A stretch of DNA of 64,000 nt. Source: Hydractinia symbiolongicarpus. Lineage: Eukaryota > Cnidaria > Hydrozoa > Anthoathecata > Hydractiniidae. The first letter of the stretch is position 1. The number at the start of each line of letters is the position of its first letter. The translations under genes were made by a program, and so were the position numbers. Under the pieces are notes generated by a model that saw only the letters and a list, made by a program, of their open reading frames with translations, was not told the origin of the DNA and did no database searches. Positions 45,885 to 58,668 of the stretch are shown piece by piece. Location: positions 13,589,001 through 13,653,000 of the forward strand of contig NC_079885.1 of the NCBI RefSeq assembly GCF_029227915.1, in the 5' to 3' direction.

Positions 45885-48800
45885 GCACAATTGTAGCTAG
45901 CATAAAATTATCAATGTTGCTAGCATAAAATTAGATATTTGTGCTGACAAAATAGCTAGCTAGCTAGCATAGAAAAATTCTTTCAGACAGATTTTCTAGC
46001 TTTTGCTAGCTATATGGCACTGTTTGTTCTCTTTTTTATTCGAGCTAGCTAACTCTTCTTAAAGTGTAGTTAGCTAGCTATAGCTATATATGCTATCTAA
46101 GTTTTAATATTATCCCAGCTAAGTCGGCAGTTTTATACTAGCTAGCTTTAGGTGTGAGTGAGGCTAGAAAAGGGCTCATTACATGTAAAAAATAGTGATA
46201 TACTAGCTAACATACCCTTTCTTCGTTTTCTTGAAAATGCCCTTCCGTCCATTACGTCCAACAAGCCAATATGGCCATCAACGCAACTTTCATTTCAAGC
46301 GCTATGTATGTGAGACAATGTCACGTGATATTAGTAAGAGTGACCGTGGCTAAAGCCGTATGCCGACCTGATCTCAACTGGAAACGGCATGGTCTCGACG
46401 AACCAGATTTTCACGGAAGAAATGACCATAAAAAATATTTGGGTAAGTGGGTCAAAAATCGGACGTTTTGAAATTTGATGTACTAGGAGAAAACGCGGAA
46501 ATTCGATACGCTCTAATATATTTATGGGAACGAGGAAAATAGCTTCGCTGCGCTCGGCTCGCTGGCGCTCCCCTTCACTACGCTCCGCAATAATTTACTC
46601 TTCCTATTGTTATTGCCTCGCGGTAGCCGGTCTGTTTAATGGGTTCGGCCAGCTTCGGCCAACTGCAATTCTGAAGTTCTTTCTGATCCAACATGTCTTC
46701 TGATGGGAGCTTGCGGGATCGGGTTTTGCTGTAACTAGTATAGAAAGTGTTGCGGAGCGTAGGACTGAGTCCCCTAGGTTCGCAAGCGAAAAATTTTAGA
46801 TGCCCCTTTCGGTTGAATTGTATAACGAATCGTATAAAAAACAAAGTTCCCACGTGCTCCATGGTAATCGATCAAACTGTTTCATCTTCGCCTTGATGAA
46901 ACATTTCCTGGGGTTTCCGCATTAGCAGTACCGTAGTGTGTTCCGGACGCAATATTACTTGCACCAGGGACATATTTTCTTTAGAACCTGATGTATCGAA
47001 AATGCTAAAAAAGGTTAAACGGAACAAGAATGGTGTTCGGGTCAAGTTACAAAAACGGAAAATATTTCTTTATCGTGAAATTATTTTCTGGTTTAAAAAA
47101 TTATGAGATTTCCCGAACAGGAAATTTTTTCATTTTTCTGAAATTTGTTCTGATTGAACCCAAAAAATGAATTAAATATATATATATTTGAAGATTTTCA
47201 GTAGGCGTTGATGATTGCATGAGAACCGCTTGTCAGAATTTAAAACGCCTCAGTAATAACAAATGTATATACATGTTGAAAAAGTTTCCCCGATACATAT
47301 TTATTGAAATAATTTCCGTTTCTGTAACTTGAGCCGCACTGGTGTAAGCTCGAGCTAGCTAACTATTCTTAAAGTAGTTAGCTAGCTATAGCTATAAATG
47401 CTATCTAAGTTTTAATATTATCCCAGCTAAGTCGGCAGTTTTATACTAGCTAGCTTTAGGTGTGAGTGAGGCTAGAAAAGGGCTCATTACATGTAAAAAA
47501 TAGTGATATACTAGCTAACATACCCTTTCTTCGTTTTCTTGAAAATGCCCTTCCGTCCATTACGTCCAACAAGCCAATATGGCCATCAACGCAATTTTCA
47601 TTTCAAGCGCTATGTATGTGAGACAATGTCACGTGATATTAGTAAGAGTGACCGTGGCTAAAGCCGTATGCCGACCTGATCTCAACTGGAAACGGAATGG
47701 TCTCGACGAACCAGATTTTCACGGAAGAAATGACCATAAAAAATATTTGGGTAAGTGGGTCAAAAATCGGACGTTTTGAAATTTGATGTACTAGGAGAAA
47801 ACGCGGAAATTCGATACGCTCTAATATATTTATGGGAACGAGGAAAATAGCTTCGCTGCGCTCGGCTCGCTGGCGCTCCCCTTCACTACGCTCCGCAAAA
47901 AGCAATGATATTTGCGAATGTAAAAGTCTTTATAAGATATTGAAAGATAAAATAACAGAGTTTCCTGATTTTGGAACATTAGATCATTGGAGAAAGATTG
48001 AGAAAAAGTTGTTAAGCAACTAGTATAGAAAGTGTTGCGGAGCGTGGGACTGAGTCCCCTAGGTTCGCAAGCGAAAAATTTTAGATGCCCCTTTCGGTTG
48101 AATTGTATAACGAATCGTATAAAAACAAAGTTCCCACGTGCTCCATGGTAATCGATCAAACTGTTTCATCTTCGCCTTGATGAAACATTTCCTGGGGTTT
48201 CCGCATTAGCAGCACCGTAGTGTGTTCCGGACACAATATTACTTGCACCAGGGACATATATTTAGAACCTGATGTATCGAAAAAAAAGGTTAAACGGAAC
48301 AAGAATGGTGTCCGACATCAGTGTACAGTTCGGGTCAAGTTACAAAAACGGAAAATATTTCTTTATCGTGAAATTATTTTCTGGTTTAAAAAATTATGAG
48401 ATTTCCCGAACAGGAAATTTTTTCATTTTTCTGAAATTTGTTCTGATTGAACCCAAAAAATGAATTATATGTATATATATTTGAAGATTTTCAGTAGGCG
48501 TTGATGATTGCATGAGAACCGCTTGTCAGAATTTAAAACGCCTCAGTAATAACAAATGTATATACATGTTGAAAAAGTTTCCCTGATACATATTTATTGA
48601 AATAATTTCCGTTTCTGTAACTTGAGCCGCACTGGTGTAAGCTCACCGGCAGTACCTCTATATAAACATTAATCATCAGTGGACGAGACCACGTACTATT
48701 TGCAAAATATGTGACTATAGCTATAGCTATGTTTTTTTGCTGTCTTTTCTAAACTTTTTGGTTCTTGGTTTTTGATATATAAAATTGGCAGAGTCAACAA

Positions 48801-49781
48801 ATTTTGTGCACAATTGTAGCTAGCATAAAATTATCAATGTTGCTAGCATAAAATTAGATATTTGTGCTGACAAAATAGCTAGCTAGCTAGCATAGAAAAA
48901 TTCTTTCAGACAGATTTTCTAGCTTTTGCTAGCTATATGGCACTGTTTGTTCTCTTTTTTATTCGAGCTAGCTAACTCTTCTTAAAGTGTAGTTAGCTAG
49001 CTATAGCTATATATGCTATCTAAGTTTTAATATTATCCCAGCTAAGTCGGCAGTTTTATACTAGCTAGCTTTAGGTGTGAGTGAGGCTAGAAAGGGGCTC
49101 ATTACATGTAAAAAATAGTGATATACTAGCTAACATACCCTTTCTTCGTTTTCTTGAAAATGCCCTTCCGTCCATTACGTCCAACAAACCAATATGGCCA
49201 TCAACGCAATTTTCATTTCAAGCGCTATGTATGTGAGACAATGTCACGTGATATTAGTAAGAGTGACCGTGGCTAAAGCCGTATGCCGACCTGATCTCAA
49301 CTGGAAACGGCATGGTCTCGACGAACCAGATTTTCACGGAAGAAATGACCATAAAAAATATTTGGGTAAGTGGGTTAAAAATCGGACGTTTTGAAATTTG
49401 ATGTACTAGGAGAAAACGTGGAAATTCGATACGCTCTAATATATTTATGGGAACGAGGAAAATAGCTTCGCTGCGCTCCGCAATAATTTACTCTTCCTAT
49501 TGTTATTGCCTCGCGGTAGCCAGTCTGTTTAATGGGTTCGGCCAGCTTCGGCCAACTGCAATTCTGAAGTTCTTTCTGATCCAACATGTCTTCTGATGGG
49601 AGCTTGCGGGATCGGGTTGTGCTTGCTGTAACTAGTATAGAAAGTGTTGCGGAGCGTAGGACTGAGTCCCCTAGGTTCGCAAGCGAAAAATTTTAGATGC
49701 CCCTTTCGGTTGAATTGTATAACGAATCGTATAAAAACAAAGTTCCCACGTGCTCCATGGTAATCGATCAAACTGTTTCAT
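45885..49781 (+). repeat. Higher-order repeat, second copy (3,897 bp)
   Basis: The junction at 45,884/45,885 joins GTTTCAT to GCACAATTG with at most one base of homology. I saw no difference from the first copy at the positions compared. Confidence 0.9.
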
Positions 49782-52700
49782 CTTCGCCTTGATGAAACAT
49801 TTCCTGGGGTTTCCGCATTAGCAGCACCGTAGTGTGTTCCGGACACAATATTACTTGCACCAGGGACATATATTTAGAACCTGATGTATCGAAAAAAAAG
49901 GTTAAACGGAACAAGAATGGTGTCCGACATCAGTGTACAGTTCGGGTCAAGTTACAAAAACGGAAAATATTTCTTTATCGTGAAATTATTTTCTGGTTTA
50001 AAAAATTATGAGATTTCCCGAACAGGAAATTTTTTCATTTTTCTGAAATTTGTTCTGATTGAACCCAAAAAATGAATTATATGTATATATATTTGAAGAT
50101 TTTCAGTAGGCGTTGATGATTGCATGAGAACCGCTTGTCAGAATTTAAAACGCCTAACTAATAACAAATGTATATACATGTTGAAAATGTTTCCCCGATA
50201 CATATTTATTGAAATAATTTCCGTTTCTGTAACTTGAGCCGCACTGGTGTAAGCTCACCGGCAGTACCTCTATATAAACATTAATCATCAGTGGACGAGA
50301 CCACGTACTATTTGCAAAATATGTGACTATAGCTATAGCTATGTTTTTTTGCTGTCTTTTCTAAACTTTTTGGTTCTTGGTTTTTGATATATAAAATTGG
50401 CAGAGTCAACAAATTTTGTGCACAATTGTAGCTAGAACAAGGTATGTGAGAGTAGAATTATCTCACTCACTGTGTAGTATATATATGTAGCTAGCTAAAG
50501 CTAGCTAGCAAAAGCTAGAAAATCTGTCTGAAAGAATTTTTCTATGCTAGCTAGCTAGCTATTTTGTCAGCACAAATATCTAACTTTATGCTAGCAACAT
50601 TGATAATTTTATGCTAGCTATATGGCACTGTTTGTTCTCTTTTTTATGCGAGCTAGCTAACTCTTCTTAAAGTAGTTAGGTAGCTATAGCTATATATGCT
50701 ATCTAAGTTTTAATATTATCCCAGCTAAGTCGGCAGTTTTATACTAGCTAGCTTTAGGTGTGAGTGAGACTAGAAAGGGGCTCATTACATGTAAAAAATA
50801 GTGATATACTAGCTAACATACCCTTTCTTCGTTTTCTTAAAAATGCCCTTCCGTCCATTACGTCCAACAAGCCAATATGGCCATCAACGCAACTTTCATT
50901 TCAAGCGCTATGTATGTGAGACAATGTCACGTGATATTAGTAAGAGTGACCGTGGCTAAAGCCGTATGCCGAACTGATCTCAACTGGAAACGGCATGGTC
51001 TCGACGAACCAGATTTTCACGGAGGAAATGACCATAAAAAATATTTGGGTAATTGGGTCAAAAATCGGACGTTTTGAAATTTGATGTACTAGGAGAAAAC
51101 GCGGAAATTCGATACGCTCTAATATATTTATGGGAACGAGGAAAATAGCTTCGCTGCGCTCGGCTCGCTGGCGCTCCCCTTCACTACGCTCCGCAATAAT
51201 TTACTCTTCCTATTGTTATTGCCTCGCGGTAGCCAGTCTGTTTAATGGGTTCGGCCAGCTTCGGCCAGCTTCGGCCAACTGCAATTCTGAAGTTCTTTCT
51301 GATCCAACATGTCTTCTGATGGGAGCTTGCGGGATCGGGTTGTGCTTGCTGTAACTAGTATAGAAAGTGTTGCGGAGCGTAGGACTGAGTCCCCTAGGTT
51401 CGCAAGCGAAAAATTTTAGATGCCCCTTTCGGTTGAATTGTATAACAAATCGTATAAAAAACAAAGTTCCCACGTGCTCCATGGTAATCGATCAAACTGT
51501 TTCATCTTCGCCTTGATGAAACATTTCCTGGGGTTTCCGCATTAGCAGTACCGTAGTGTGTTCCGGACGCAATATTACTTGCACCAGGGACATATTTTCT
51601 TTAGAACCTGATGTATCGAAAATGCTAAAAAAGGTTAAACGGAACAAGAATGGTGTTCGGGTGAAGTTACAAAAACGGAAAATATTTCTTTATCGTGAAA
51701 TTATTTTCTGGTTTAAAAAATTATGAGATTTCCCGAACAGGAAATTTTTTCATTTTTCTGAAATTTGTTCTGATTGAACCCAAAAAATGAATTAAATATA
51801 TATATATTTGAAGATTTTCAGTAGGCGTTGATGATTGCATGAGAACCGCTTGTCAGAATTTAAAACGCCTCAGTAATAACAAATGTATATACATGTTGAA
51901 AAAGTTTCCCCGATACATATTTATTGAAATAATTTCCGTTTCTGTAACTTGAGCCGCACTGGTGTAAGCTCGAGCTAGCTAACTATTCTTAAAGTAGTTA
52001 GCTAGCTATAGCTATATATGCTATCTAAGTTTTAATATTATCCCAGCTAAGTCGGCAGTTTTATACTAGCTAGCTTTAGGTGTGAGTGAGGCTAGAAAAG
52101 GGCTCATTACATGTAAAAAATAGTGATATACTAGCTAACATACCCTTTCTTCGTTTTCTTGAAAATGCCCTTCCGTCCATTACGTCCAACAAGCCAATAT
52201 GGCCATCAACGCAATTTTCATTTCAAGCGCTATGTATGTGAGACAATGTCACGTGATATTAGTAAGAGTGACCGTGGCTAAAGCCGTATGCCGACCTGAT
52301 CTCAACTGGAAACGGAATGGTCTCGACGAACCAGATTTTCACGGAAGAAATGACCATAAAAAATATTTGGGTAAGTGGGTCAAAAATCGGACGTTTTGAA
52401 ATTTGATGTACTAGGAGAAAACGCGGAAATTCGATACGCTCTAATATATTTATGGGAACGAGGAAAATAGCTTCGCTGCGCTCGGCTCGCTGGCGCTCCC
52501 CTTCACTACGCTCCGCAATAATTTACTCTTCCTATTGTTATTGCCTCGCGGTAGCCGGTCTGTTTAATGGGTTCGGCCAGCTTCGGCCAACTGCAATTCT
52601 GAAGTTCTTTCTGATCCAACATGTCTTCTGATGGGAGCTTGCGGGATCGGGTTTTGCTGTAACTAGTATAGAAAGTGTTGCGGAGCGTAGGACTGAGTCC

Positions 52701-54628
52701 CCTAGGTTCGCAAGCGAAAAATTTTAGATGCCCCTTTCGGTTGAATTGTATAACGAATCGTATAAAAAACAAAGTTCCCACGTGCTCCATGGTAATCGAT
52801 CAAACTGTTTCATCTTCGCCTTGATGAAACATTTCCTGGGGTTTCCGCATTAGCAGTACCGTAGTGTGTTCCGGACGCAATATTACTTGCACCAGGGACA
52901 TATTTTCTTTAGAACCTGATGTATCGAAAATGCTAAAAAAGGTTAAACGGAACAAGAATGGTGTTCGGGTCAAGTTACAAAAACGGAAAATATTTCTTTA
53001 TCGTGAAATTATTTTCTGGTTTAAAAAATTATGAGATTTCCCGAACAGGAAATTTTTTCATTTTTCTGAAATTTGTTCTGATTGAACCCAAAAAATGAAT
53101 TAAATATATATATATTTGAAGATTTTCAGTAGGCGTTGATGATTGCATGAGAACAGCTTGTCAGAATTTAAAACGCCTCAGTAATAACAAATGTATATAC
53201 ATGTTGAAAAAGTTTCCCCGATACATATTTATTGAAATAATTTCCGTTTCTGTAACTTGAGCCGCACTGGTGTAAGCTCACCGGCAGTACCTCTATATAA
53301 ACATTAATCATCAGTGGACGAGACCACGTACTATTTGCAAAATATGTGACTATAGCTATAGCTATGTTTTTTTGCTGTCTTTTCTAAACTTTTTGGTTCT
53401 TGGTTTTTGATATATAAAATTGGCAGAGTCAACAAATTTTGTGCACAATTGTAGCTAGCATAAAATTATCAATGTTGCTAGCATAAAATTAGATATTTGT
53501 GCTGACAAAATAGCTAGCTAGCTAGCATAGAAAAATTCTTTCAGACAGATTTTCTAGCTTTTGCTAGCTATATGGCACTGTTTGTTCTCTTTTTTATTCG
53601 AGCTAGCTAACTATTCTTAAAGTGTAGTTAGCTAGCTATAGCTATATATGCTATCTAAGTTTTAATATTATCCCAGCTAAGTCGGCAGTTTTATACTAGC
53701 TAGCTTTAGGTGTGAGTGAGGCTAGAAAAGGGCTCATTACATGCAAAAAATAGTGATATACTAGCTAACATACCCTTTCTTCGTTTTCTTGAAAATGCCC
53801 TTCCGTCCATTACGTCCAACAAGCCAATATGGCCATCAACGCAATTTTCATTTCAAGCGCTATGTATGTGAGACAATGTCACGTGATATTAGTAAGAGTG
53901 ACCGTGGCTAAAGCCGTATGCCGACCTGATCTCAACTGGAAACGGAATGGTCTCGACGAACCAGATTTTCACGGAAGAAATGACCATAAAAAATATTTGG
54001 GTAAGTGGGTCAAAAATCGGACGTTTTGAAATTTGATGTACTAGGAGAAAACGCGGAAATTCGATACGCTCTAATATATTTATGGGAACGAGGAAAATAG
54101 CTTCGCTGCGCTCGGCTCGCTGGCGCTCCCCTTCACTACGCTCCGCAATAATTTACTCTTCCTATTGTTATTGCCTCGCGGTAGCCAGTCTGTTTAATGG
54201 GTTCGGCCAGCTTCGGCCAACTGCAATTCTGAAGTTCTTTCTGATCCAACATGTCTTCTGATGGGAGCTTGCGGGATCGGGTTGTGCTTGCTGTAACTAG
54301 TATAGAAAGTGTTGCGGAGCGTAGGACTGAGTCCCCTAGGTTCGCAAGCGAAAAATTTTAGATGCCCCTTTCGGTTGAATTGTATAACGAATCGTATAAA
54401 AACAAAGTTCCCACGTGCTCCATGGTAATCGATCAAACTGTTTCATCTTCGCCTTGATGAAACATTTCCTGGGGTTTCCGCATTAGCAGCACCGTAGTGT
54501 GTTCCGGACACAATATTACTTGCACCAGGGACATATATTTAGAACCTGATGTATCGAAAAAAAAGGTTAAACGGAACAAGAATGGTGTCCGACATCAGTG
54601 TACAGTTCGGGTCAAGTTACAAAAACGG

Positions 54629-56358
54629 AAAATATTTCTTTATCGTGAAATTATTTTCTGGTTTAAAAAATTATGAGATTTCCCGAACAGGAAATTTTTT
54701 CATTTTTCTTAAATTTGTTCTGATTGAACCCAAAAAATGAATTATATATATATATATATATTTGAAGATTTTCAGTAGGCGTTGATGATTTCATGAGAAC
54801 CGCTTGTCAGAATTTAAAACGCCTCAGTAATAACAAATGTATATACATGTTGAAAAAGTTTCCCCGATACATATTTATTGAAATAATTTCCGTTTCTGTA
54901 ACTTGAGCCGCACTGGTGTAAGCTCGAGCTAGCTAACTATTCTTAAAGTAGTTAGCTAGCTATAGCTATATATGCTATCTAAGTTTTAATATTATCCCAG
55001 CTAAGTCGGCAGTTTATTACTAGCTAGCTTTAGGTGTGAGTGAGGCTAGAAAAGGGCTCATTACATGTAAAAAATAGTGATATACTAGCTAACATACCCT
55101 TTCTTCGTTTTCTTGAAAATGCCCTTCCGTCCATTACGTCCAACAAGCCAATATGGCCATCAACGCAATTTTCATTTCAAGCGCTATGTATGTGAGACAA
55201 TGTCACGTGATATTAGTAAGAGTGACCGTGGCTAAAGCCGTATGCCGACCTGATCTCAACTGGAAACGGCATGGTCTGGACGAACCAGATTTTCACGGAA
55301 GAAATGACCATAAAAAATATTTGGGTAAGTGGGTCAAAAATCGGACGTTTTGAAATTTGATGTACTAGGAGAAAACGCGGAAATTCGATACGCTCTAATA
55401 TATTTATGGGAACGAGGAAAATAGCTTCGCTGCGCTCGGCTCGCTGGCGCTCCCCTTCACTACGCTCCGCAACTAGTATAGAAAGTGTTGCGGAGCGTGG
55501 GACTGAGTCCCCTAGGTTCGCAAGCGTAGTGAAGGGGAGCGCCAGCGAGCCGAGCGCAGCGAAGCTATTTTCCTCGTTCCCATAAATATATTAGAGCGTA
55601 TCGAATTTCCGCGTTTTCTCCTAGTACATCAAATTTCAAAACGTCCGACTTTTGACCCACTTACCCAAATATTTTTTATGGTCATTTCTTCCGTGAAAAT
55701 CTGGTTCGTCCAGACCATGCCGTTTCCAGTTGAGATCAGGTCGGCATACGGCTTTAGCCACGGTCACTCTTACTAATATCACTTGACATTGTCTCACATA
55801 CATAGCGCTTGAAATGAAAATTGCGTTGATGGCCATATTGGCTTGTTGGACGTAATGGACGGAAGGGCATTTTCAAGAAAACGAAGAAAGGGTATGTTAG
55901 CTAGTATATCACTATTTTTTACATGTAATGAGCCCTTTTCTAGCCTCACTCACACCTAAAGCTAGCTAGTATAAAACTGCCGACTTAGCTGGGATAATAT
56001 TAAAACTTAGATAGCATATATAGCTATAGCTAGCTAACTACTTTAAGAATAGTTAGCTAGCTCGAGCTTACACCAGTGCGGCTCAAGTTACAGAAACGGA
56101 AATTATTTCAATAAATATGTATCGGGCAAACTTTTTCAACATGTATATACATTTGTTATTACTGAGGCGTTTTAAATTCTGACAAGCGGTTCTCATGAAA
56201 TCATCAACGCCTACTGAAAATCTTCAAATATATATATATATATAATTCATTTTTTGGGTTCAATCAAAACAAATTTAAGAAAAATGAAAAAATTTCCTGT
56301 TCGGGAAATCTCATAATTTTTTAAACCAGAAAATAATTTCACGATAAAGAAATATTTT
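54629..56358. repeat. Large inverted repeat (838-bp arms, 56-bp spacer)
   Basis: The left arm 54,629-55,466 is repeated in reverse at 55,523-56,358 with few differences. The inverted arm interrupts an otherwise normal unit: CGCAAGCG on its left and ATTTTAGATGCCCC on its right are adjacent in other units. Short homologies (AGCG and ATTTT) lie at the two joints. Confidence 0.9.
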
Positions 56359-56725
56359 AGATGCCCCTTTCGGTTGAATTGTATAACGAATCGTATAAAA
56401 AACAAAGTTCCCACGTGCTCCATGGTAATCGATCAAACTGTTTCATCTTCGCCTTGATGAAACATTTCCTGGGGTTTCCGCATTAGCAGTACCGTAGTGT
56501 GTTCCGGACGCAATATTACTTGCACCAGGGACATATTTTCTTTAGAACCTGATGTATCGAAAATGCTAAAAAAGGTTAAACGGAACAAGAATGGTGTTCG
56601 ACTCAAGTTACAAAAACCCCCAGCTGTTTTATCACGCGCAATTTTTGCTACGCAAAAATTGCGCGTGGGCTTCGCTTCGATTCGCAAATCCGCCTAAGGA
56701 GAAAAAAATACTGTATCCGCCCCTG
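56359..56725 (+). repeat. Right end of the giant element, with subterminal hairpin
   Basis: Begins as a normal array unit (AGATGCCCCTTTCGGTTG), then after GTTACAAAAACC becomes unique. At 56,633-56,667 lies a perfect hairpin with a 16-bp stem (CACGCGCAATTTTTGC) and a 3-base loop. Then come CGCCTAAGGAGAAA and the terminal GTATCCGCCCCTG. Confidence 0.75.
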
Positions 56726-56913
56726 AAACACACACTTGGTAAAAGTTGGTAGATTAAACTTTTACCATAACACGTTGGAAAAATACACAAGGTATCGACT
56801 CCATTTAAAATATTTACCACAGCTTCTAATTGTTTCGGTTTAATTGAAAAAGAAAGTGGAACTAAAATGTTTGAGATGACTTTTGAAACATCCGAAACAG
56901 TCGCCATGTTCAA
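56726..56913 (-). pseudogene. RecQ-like helicase, first exon 5' part with Walker A
   Basis: The minus-strand frame starts MNMATVSDVSK, has a Q-motif-like FSIKPKQLEAV and the Walker A CIFPTCYGKSLIYQLLPSVC (Cys replaces the usual Gly in PTGYGKS). The exon is cut at 56,726 by the giant element and continues at 12,320. As it stands, transcripts would have to cross 44 kb and the joining bases carry no splice sites of their own, so the gene is probably dead. CCAAT-type sequence (GCCAATCAG on +) lies 140 bases upstream of the ATG. Confidence 0.75.
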
Positions 56914-57092
56914 TGAAATAAATTAAATCCATAATTTTAATCATCAGCCTCACTATAATATAATTAAAAGGGTGTAGCTTTCTTTATTAGTTTAGTTGAT
57001 ACGGCCACGGATCAACAAAATTGTTGCGCAACTGCCCTGCAAAAATTAGCCAATCAGAAAGTAGCAGTTGCATTTCTACGGTAGGTTAGTCC

Positions 57093-57185
57093 TGTCTCTC
57101 TTTTCAGCGATAGCCCGCTAAAAAAAGCAGGGTTAAAAAAGAAGGACAGCGCGAGAGCAGAAAAGAGAGACAGGTATCCTGTCTA
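57093..57185. repeat. Second copy of the 70-bp element, within a short inverted repeat
   Basis: 57,116-57,185 matches the insertion in helicase exon 2 with one visible difference. Together with CCTGTCTCTCTTTTC at 57,093 it makes an inverted repeat with 15-bp arms. Confidence 0.6.
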
Positions 57186-57189
57186 ATAT

Positions 57190-57233
57190 GAATATGAAGT
57201 GAACGCTCTACCGACTGAACTACCAATCCCCCA
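57190..57233 (-). other. 5' half of a tRNA-like sequence
   Basis: The minus strand reads GGGGATTGGTAGTTCAGTCG then GTAGAGCG: an A-box and D-arm without a T-arm. It abuts the 70-bp repeat and may be the head of a tRNA-derived SINE. Confidence 0.35.
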
Positions 57234-57239
57234 AAGAAG

Positions 57240-57670
57240 ACAACCCTTTGCATGACTTTATTAATTATATCAAGCATATTGTATCTAGTAAACACCTTTT
57301 GAGCATTCTGTCCCGAAAAATGATATATATTTGTAGTTTAGAAATTTAGCTCTAAATATCGTCCCTCAAAGGCACCGGATTTTAATGTATTTAGAGACTT
57401 TACTATATATATAATATAATATACTATATAAGAATGTTTTCTCTTTCTTTATAGATTGCGTACAATGAGAGCGAGAGATGTTATCTTTCAATACATGAGA
57501 TAAAAAGAAGAAAGCAAAACCTCTTACTGCGTTGTTATTGTTTTTCTGTCAAAAATTTGAAGCTGTTTTATAAATCTTGATAAAGTTAATAAATTGTTTT
57601 CGTTTCTGTAGATTGTTTGTTTTTGTTTATTGTTTCCCGTGAGTTCTATAATAGCCATCAAACAATCAAA
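57240..57670. other. No gene recognised
   Basis: AT-rich flank with a TA-rich patch near 57,405-57,430. Confidence 0.35.
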
Positions 57671-57672
57671 TT

Positions 57673-57740
57673 GATTCTGACAGGATTCGAACCTGCATTT
57701 CCCTGTTAACAGGGCATCCTACCAATTGGATGACTGAATC
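57673..57740 (-). tRNA. tRNA-like sequence (Asn-like GTTAA loop, degenerate)
   Basis: On the minus strand: acceptor GATTCAG/CAGAATC with one mismatch, D-arm ATCC-AATTGGTA-GGAT, T-arm CAGG-TTCGAAT-CCTG. The anticodon arm CCCTG-TTAA-CAGGG forms a tight hairpin and not a 7-base loop, so this is probably a pseudo-tRNA. Confidence 0.4.
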
Positions 57741-57744
57741 GTAA

Positions 57745-58243
57745 GTCAAAATTATTAGACATACAAACTAAACTTACATTTTTTGTGATTACTTTGTGGA
57801 AAATAACTTGTTTTGTTTATTATATATATAATTTTTTTTTGTCACTGCATTAACCAAAATCTTTTGGAGACGACCCCTGAGTGTGTACTTAATTTATGGA
57901 TGGCCCCTCCTCTATACCGTCAGGGAAAACTTTTAAATATGCTGTTACAGTATAAATAAACCGTACTTGTTAATTAGATGTCTATTACATCCTGCTGAAG
58001 CAGCAAATCGCTTACACTGAGCTGAAATTTGCATCTTCTTTTAGAACTAAGAAGCAAGAAATGTGTGGACCAACTACAATTATTTTGAGCCAATAAAAAA
58101 GATGATGATGAAGGGAACATGTGTTTAAAATTTTTTGACAAAAGCCTAAACAATTTGGCAGATACAGCCCGTCAATGACAGCTGTAGCTGTTGAAACGCA
58201 GCCTAGAATAAATTCACTTGTTCATTACAAGATAATATCTATA
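57745..58243. other. No gene recognised
   Basis: AT-rich intergenic DNA. Confidence 0.35.
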
Positions 58244-58265
58244 TTATTCAATAACTAATAGTTAG

Positions 58266-58668
58266 GCCGTCATCAAAAATATGTTGTGTTCGCGTCCTCC
58301 GACCGACTCCCTTTTGGTAATAAAAACCTGAGTCGTTAACTTGGACAAAGACCCGGAAAAAATTTCGCAAGATATTTTTCAAAAATAATTTTTTTTTCGC
58401 CAGAACTAATTTATGCAAAATTGACAAAAACTCGTGAAAATTAATTTCAGTAAAAATTAATTCCTTTAGGGTACTCCTGTGGCTACTGACAGTTTACAGG
58501 GCGGCGAAAAATGGTCTACAAACGATGTCGAGTGGCGCTATACTGTCTTGGCCCTGAGAACGAATTTTGCTCCGATCTGAAAATCCTGGGAAAAAATACG
58601 TCCGGTCGCCCGACTGACTCATTGCAGGGTCTTCAGGACGCGAACACAACATATTTTTGATGGTGTCC
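58266..58668. mobile_element. 403-bp MITE-like element with 22-bp flanking direct repeats
   Basis: Inverted ends share ATCAAAAATATGTTGTGTTC followed by GCGTCC. Exact 22-base direct repeats beginning TTATTCAATAACTAATAG flank it (58,244-58,265 and 58,669-58,690). Inner parts also pair loosely (CCGACCGACTCCC and GTCGCCCGACTGACTC). No coding capacity. Confidence 0.7.

Larger units (their letters stand above)
41066..55522 (+). repeat. Array of ten tandem units (about 1.0-1.7 kb) with variable inserts
   Basis: A shared block starting ATGGCCATCAACGCA occurs at 42374, 43682, 45297, 46271, 47579, 49194, 50877, 52199, 53829 and 55153 (spacing 1308, 1615, 974, 1308, 1615, 1683, 1322, 1630, 1324). Each unit has a G+C-rich stretch ending in CTCCGCAA, an insert, then ACTAGTATAGAAAGTGTTGC and GGAGCG, the inverse of CTCCGCAA and its flank. 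Inserts: type 1 (about 150 bp, begins TAATTTACTCTTCC) at about 42.69, 45.58, 46.59, 49.48, 51.19, 52.52 and 54.15 kb; type 2 (about 120 bp, begins AAAGCAATGATATT) at 44.00 and 47.90 kb; type 3 at 41.14 kb; none at 55.47 kb. Units differ also by presence of a GCTAGC-rich block. No gene is supported. Confidence 0.9.

Noticed and set aside
42374-55836. A 66-codon open frame (MAINAIFISSAMYVRQ...) in every array unit
   Set aside because: Its conservation follows from recent copying of the units. It has no motif and lacks a plausible promoter or partner exon, so I do not call it a gene.
41066-56358. Bacterial or symbiont origin of the G+C-rich stretches (CTTCGCTGCGCTCGG type)
   Set aside because: They are short, part of each repeat unit, lack bacterial genes and are embedded in eukaryotic elements.
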